Assembly (NCBI GenBank): GCA_034003585.1
Contig: JAVEYH010000071.1
Location: forward strand, 1 to 17,711
Reading direction: 5' to 3'
Origin: JAPXSY01 sp034003585
GTDB taxonomy: Bacteria; Verrucomicrobiota; Kiritimatiellia; RFP12; UBA1067
Length of the DNA: 17,711 nt
In this document: positions 15,433-17,711 of the stretch, piece by piece
Layout: each line of letters opens with the position of its first letter
How positions within the stretch are numbered: position 1 is the first letter of the stretch
Made by a program: the position numbers and the translations under genes
Notes under the pieces: generated by a model
Database searches by the model: none
The model's input: only the letters and a program-made list of their open reading frames with translations
What the model was told of the DNA's origin: nothing

Positions 15433-16589
15433 AAATCGGAATCCACAGCGAGCACATCAGGGACACGGGGCGGCGTTTCTGCGTGGGCATCGCCGAGTTC
15501 GCCCGCGAACGGCCGGACTTGGAGTTCGTCTTCTTCGAGGAAGGGATCGTACGGGCGCGCGATCTCGAAGGTCTGGACGGCTTTATCTGGGCGATTCCCG
15601 ACGCGAGAACGGCGCGCCGGCTTGTTGCGACAGGGAAGCCGGTCGTGGACACGGCGAGCAAGGGAAAGTATCCCGGAACGGTCGGCGTTGCAAGCGATCA
15701 CGTGAATTGCGGGAAGGTGGCGGCGCGGCATTTTCTTACGCGCGGGTTTGTGCATTTCGGTTATTTCGGATGGGAGGGGTTCGGCTTCTCGGACGACCGC
15801 AGGCATGCGTTTGCGGCGGCGTTGAAATCCGAGGGGTTCGAGTGCCTCAGCTATCGGCCGGGCGCGAGAATCAGCGGCTCGTATCTGCTCAGTGATGTCG
15901 AGCAGGAACGGTTCGCCGTTCCGAAGGAGGCGGATTCGGTGGTCGCCTGGATGCGTCAGCTTCCGAAGCCGGTCGCGGTTTTCTGTGCCGACGACTACCG
16001 GGCTTGGCAGTTGAACGAAATCTGCCGCCGTGCGGATGTTTCCGTACCGGGTGAGACGGCCATTCTCGGCGCAGGCAACGACGAGATGGCCTGCCTTTTC
16101 ACGGGCACCCGGATTTCAAGCGTCGACACCGGCGCCAAGGAACTTGGCGTCCTGACGGCAAAGACGCTGGACGACATCCTGTCGGGGCGTCGCCGCGCGG
16201 ACGACTTCACGCTCGTCGAGATGGAGCCGCGCGGCGTGGTCGAGCGCGAATCGACGGCGGTTTATCCAATCGATCCGCCCTGGCTCGCGGAGGCGATGTC
16301 GTTCATCCATGCGAACGTGCCCGCACGGCTCACCGCGGACGACGTCTGCCGCAAGGTCCGCAAGTCGTACGGCACGGTCGCCGAGGCCTTTCGCGCGAAG
16401 TTCGGGACGACCATTCAGAAGGTCATTGCCGCGTCCCGCCTTGATGTCGCACAGCAGCTCTTAAAAACCACACACCTGTCGCTTACGGAGATTTCGCGAC
16501 TTTCCGGCTTCAAAACGCCGCAGTATTTTTGTACGTGTTTTCGTGAGAAGTACGGTTGTTCTCCAACGGATTTTATAAGTGGTTTGTGA
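15429..16589 (+). CDS. XylR-like regulator: LacI-type sensor with C-terminal AraC HTH
   Basis: The 386-residue protein starts at ATG 15429 with AGGGAG 9 bases upstream. The same frame is open further upstream, but only as an overlap with the membrane protein gene. Residues 1-275 form a LacI/periplasmic-binding-like effector domain without its own HTH: a KIGIHSEHIRDTGR opening, DGFIWAIPDA (50-59), VGVASDHVNCGKVAARHFL (85-103), AVFCADDYRAW (183-193), and VPGETAILGAGNDE (206-219). Residues about 283-386 are an AraC-type double HTH: LTADDVCRKVRKSYGTVAEAF, then ASRLDVAQQLLKTTHLSLTE and ISRLSGF..PQYFCTCFREKYGCSPTDF. This matches the architecture of E. coli XylR, in which a sugar triggers activation. 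It is coupled to the Mpv17-like membrane gene and probably controls that pair or the flanking beta-helix genes. The ligand is unknown. Confidence 0.9.
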   Translation: MKIGIHSEHIRDTGRRFCVGIAEFARERPDLEFVFFEEGIVRARDLEGLDGFIWAIPDARTARRLVATGKPVVDTASKGKYPGTVGVASDHVNCGKVAARHFLTRGFVHFGYFGWEGFGFSDDRRHAFAAALKSEGFECLSYRPGARISGSYLLSDVEQERFAVPKEADSVVAWMRQLPKPVAVFCADDYRAWQLNEICRRADVSVPGETAILGAGNDEMACLFTGTRISSVDTGAKELGVLTAKTLDDILSGRRRADDFTLVEMEPRGVVERESTAVYPIDPPWLAEAMSFIHANVPARLTADDVCRKVRKSYGTVAEAFRAKFGTTIQKVIAASRLDVAQQLLKTTHLSLTEISRLSGFKTPQYFCTCFREKYGCSPTDFISGL

Positions 16590-16619
16590 AAAAATATAAC
16601 AGCGTTCGTTCGTCGCGTG

Positions 16620-16628
16620 TGGTAGAAT
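16620..16628 (+). promoter_or_regulatory. Candidate extended -10 promoter for the second beta-helix gene
   Basis: TGGTAGAAT matches the extended -10 form TGnTATAAT with one mismatch in the hexamer. No good -35 lies at 17 bp, which extended -10 promoters can lack. It gives a leader of about 70-75 bases before the start at 16708. The gap between the regulator stop and this gene is 118 bp. Confidence 0.45.
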
Positions 16629-16707
16629 AACCCCAACGAAAGGGAATGTGTGCTTTCACTAGCATCGGTGTTCGTGGTCGCACCGCAACGGGAAGTGGAG
16701 GTTTATG

Positions 16708-17711
16708 ATGAATACGAAGACTAAGCGGCCTTTGTACACGTTAGGGTTGGCTGTTTTTGCCCTGTGGTCCGGGTTTTCGGGTTTCGCCGGAAATGTCTAC
16801 TACGCTTCACCGACGGGATTGTCGACCGCAGCGGGCACGCTCGAGTCGCCGTATGACGCGGTGACGGCCGTAGGCATGGCGGGCAACGGCGACGAGGTGC
16901 GCCTTCTTGACGGCACGTATATGCTGCAGGTGCAAGCAGTGCCTGTAGATAAGTGGAATAACGGCGTGTTCAAGCCGTCCAGTGGCGTAACGATTCGCGG
17001 TTGGATCGCCCAGTCCGACGCGCCGGCACTGGGCGACTTGCGCGAGAAGGTCGTGCTGGACACCCAACAGACAGGACGATGCTTCTACATGGATAACGTG
17101 TCCCAGTGGATGGTCGTTCGGGACCTTGTCGTCACCAATGCCTGCCCGCCGCGTCGCGAGAGTGACCAATACGCTTATTTCGATGGTGGCGGCGTTTACC
17201 TGAAAGGCAGCGTCGAGGCGCTCGTAACGAACTGCGCCTTCCGTGGTTGCGGCCCCGGTTACTGCAATCTAGGCAAAGGTGCCGGCGCCTTCATCACGGG
17301 TGAGGCACGCATCGTCGATTGTGAGTTTTCTGGCAATGTCGGAAAAATGTCCGGGCTGGGGCTGGGAATTAGCGACAATGCCGTCGCGCGCAACTGCCGC
17401 TTCTTCAATAACGACATCAATGCCTACCAGGTGGGTGTCAGTGGCGCGGGTGTCTACGCCAGCGGCGGTTACATCTACGACTCCATCGTCACCAACAACG
17501 TGTCCGTTGGCGAAGGCGGTGGTCTCGGCGGCTATCCGAAACTTTGCTCGAATACGGTCTTCAGGACCAATCGGGCGTTCCATTACGGCGGTGGCGCCGC
17601 ATATCTGGCCGGGGGGACGTCGGTCACGGGGTTTTTCGTGAACTGCACGTTCGAGAATAACTGGACGACGAACAAGGCCGAGCGCGGCATGGGCGGCGGT
17701 GCGGTCAACAT
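16708..17711 (+). CDS. Secreted right-handed beta-helix protein, 3' end cut by the window
   Basis: The frame stays open to the last base, giving 334 complete codons. Two ATGs adjoin (16705 and 16708). The second lies 6 bases behind GGAGG (16697-16701) and is preferred; the first lies only 3 behind. A signal peptide is clear (hydrophobic core about 11-26, likely cut after GFA near 28). The mature start, VYYASPTG, mirrors the RYASPTG opening of the other beta-helix protein. Both then have GDE(V/I)R.L.GTY and a GxxxRGW segment (GVTIRGW here), so they are homologous rather than merely similar in fold. From about residue 150 the coils show GGGV.L, NC.F..N and GGGAAYL patterns. The likely role is a surface or extracellular scaffold or adhesin. 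Its position right after the XylR-like regulator, but behind its own candidate promoter, suggests it is a target of that regulator. Confidence 0.85.
   Translation, partial: MNTKTKRPLYTLGLAVFALWSGFSGFAGNVYYASPTGLSTAAGTLESPYDAVTAVGMAGNGDEVRLLDGTYMLQVQAVPVDKWNNGVFKPSSGVTIRGWIAQSDAPALGDLREKVVLDTQQTGRCFYMDNVSQWMVVRDLVVTNACPPRRESDQYAYFDGGGVYLKGSVEALVTNCAFRGCGPGYCNLGKGAGAFITGEARIVDCEFSGNVGKMSGLGLGISDNAVARNCRFFNNDINAYQVGVSGAGVYASGGYIYDSIVTNNVSVGEGGGLGGYPKLCSNTVFRTNRAFHYGGGAAYLAGGTSVTGFFVNCTFENNWTTNKAERGMGGGAVN

Overview
The window comes from a GC-rich bacterial chromosome. It holds eight apparently complete genes, one gene cut at each window edge, and one probable gene remnant. The gene types suggest the Planctomycetota-Verrucomicrobiota-Chlamydiota group, most likely a glycan-degrading Kiritimatiellota or Lentisphaerota-like lineage: a GH20-SGNH fusion, a DUF4838 lipoprotein, secreted beta-helix proteins with GGAI/FxxN repeats, and regulators built from LacI-type sensors on GntR or AraC DNA-binding domains. 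That placement is inferred from gene content; no marker gene is present.

Left block, plus strand, about 1-9305: a probable glycan-use operon. It runs from a large glycosidase-like protein whose barrel and beta modules occur twice (cut at its 5' side), to a GH20 beta-hexosaminidase fused to an SGNH-like domain, a Tat-type lipoprotein with a metallo-beta-lactamase fold, a secreted CE7-type acetyl esterase, and a GntR regulator with a LacI-like sensor. The last three overlap (4 bp, then 29 bp), which implies co-expression. A palindromic stretch with a probable terminator closes the block. The chemistry fits trimming of an acetylated, N-acetylhexosamine-containing glycan outside the cytoplasm. 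The substrate itself is inferred.

Middle block, minus strand, 14189 to 9537: a two-gene unit, a secreted beta-helix protein followed after 21 bp by a DUF4838 lipoprotein. A strong Shine-Dalgarno site and a candidate promoter overlapped by an 11-bp-period direct repeat lie upstream. About 550 bp separates this unit from the divergent genes to its right and contains the C-terminal remnant of an unrecognised protein.

Right block, plus strand, 14740 to the end: a six-helix membrane protein resembling the Mpv17/PMP22 family, coupled by an ATGA overlap to a XylR-like regulator (LacI-type sensor plus AraC HTH). Then comes a candidate extended -10 promoter and a second beta-helix protein that runs off the window. 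The Mpv17-like/XylR-like pair lies between two related beta-helix genes and is the most unusual arrangement seen here. The other leading oddities are the SGNH-like domain that seems to have lost its catalytic residues and the duplicated barrel protein.
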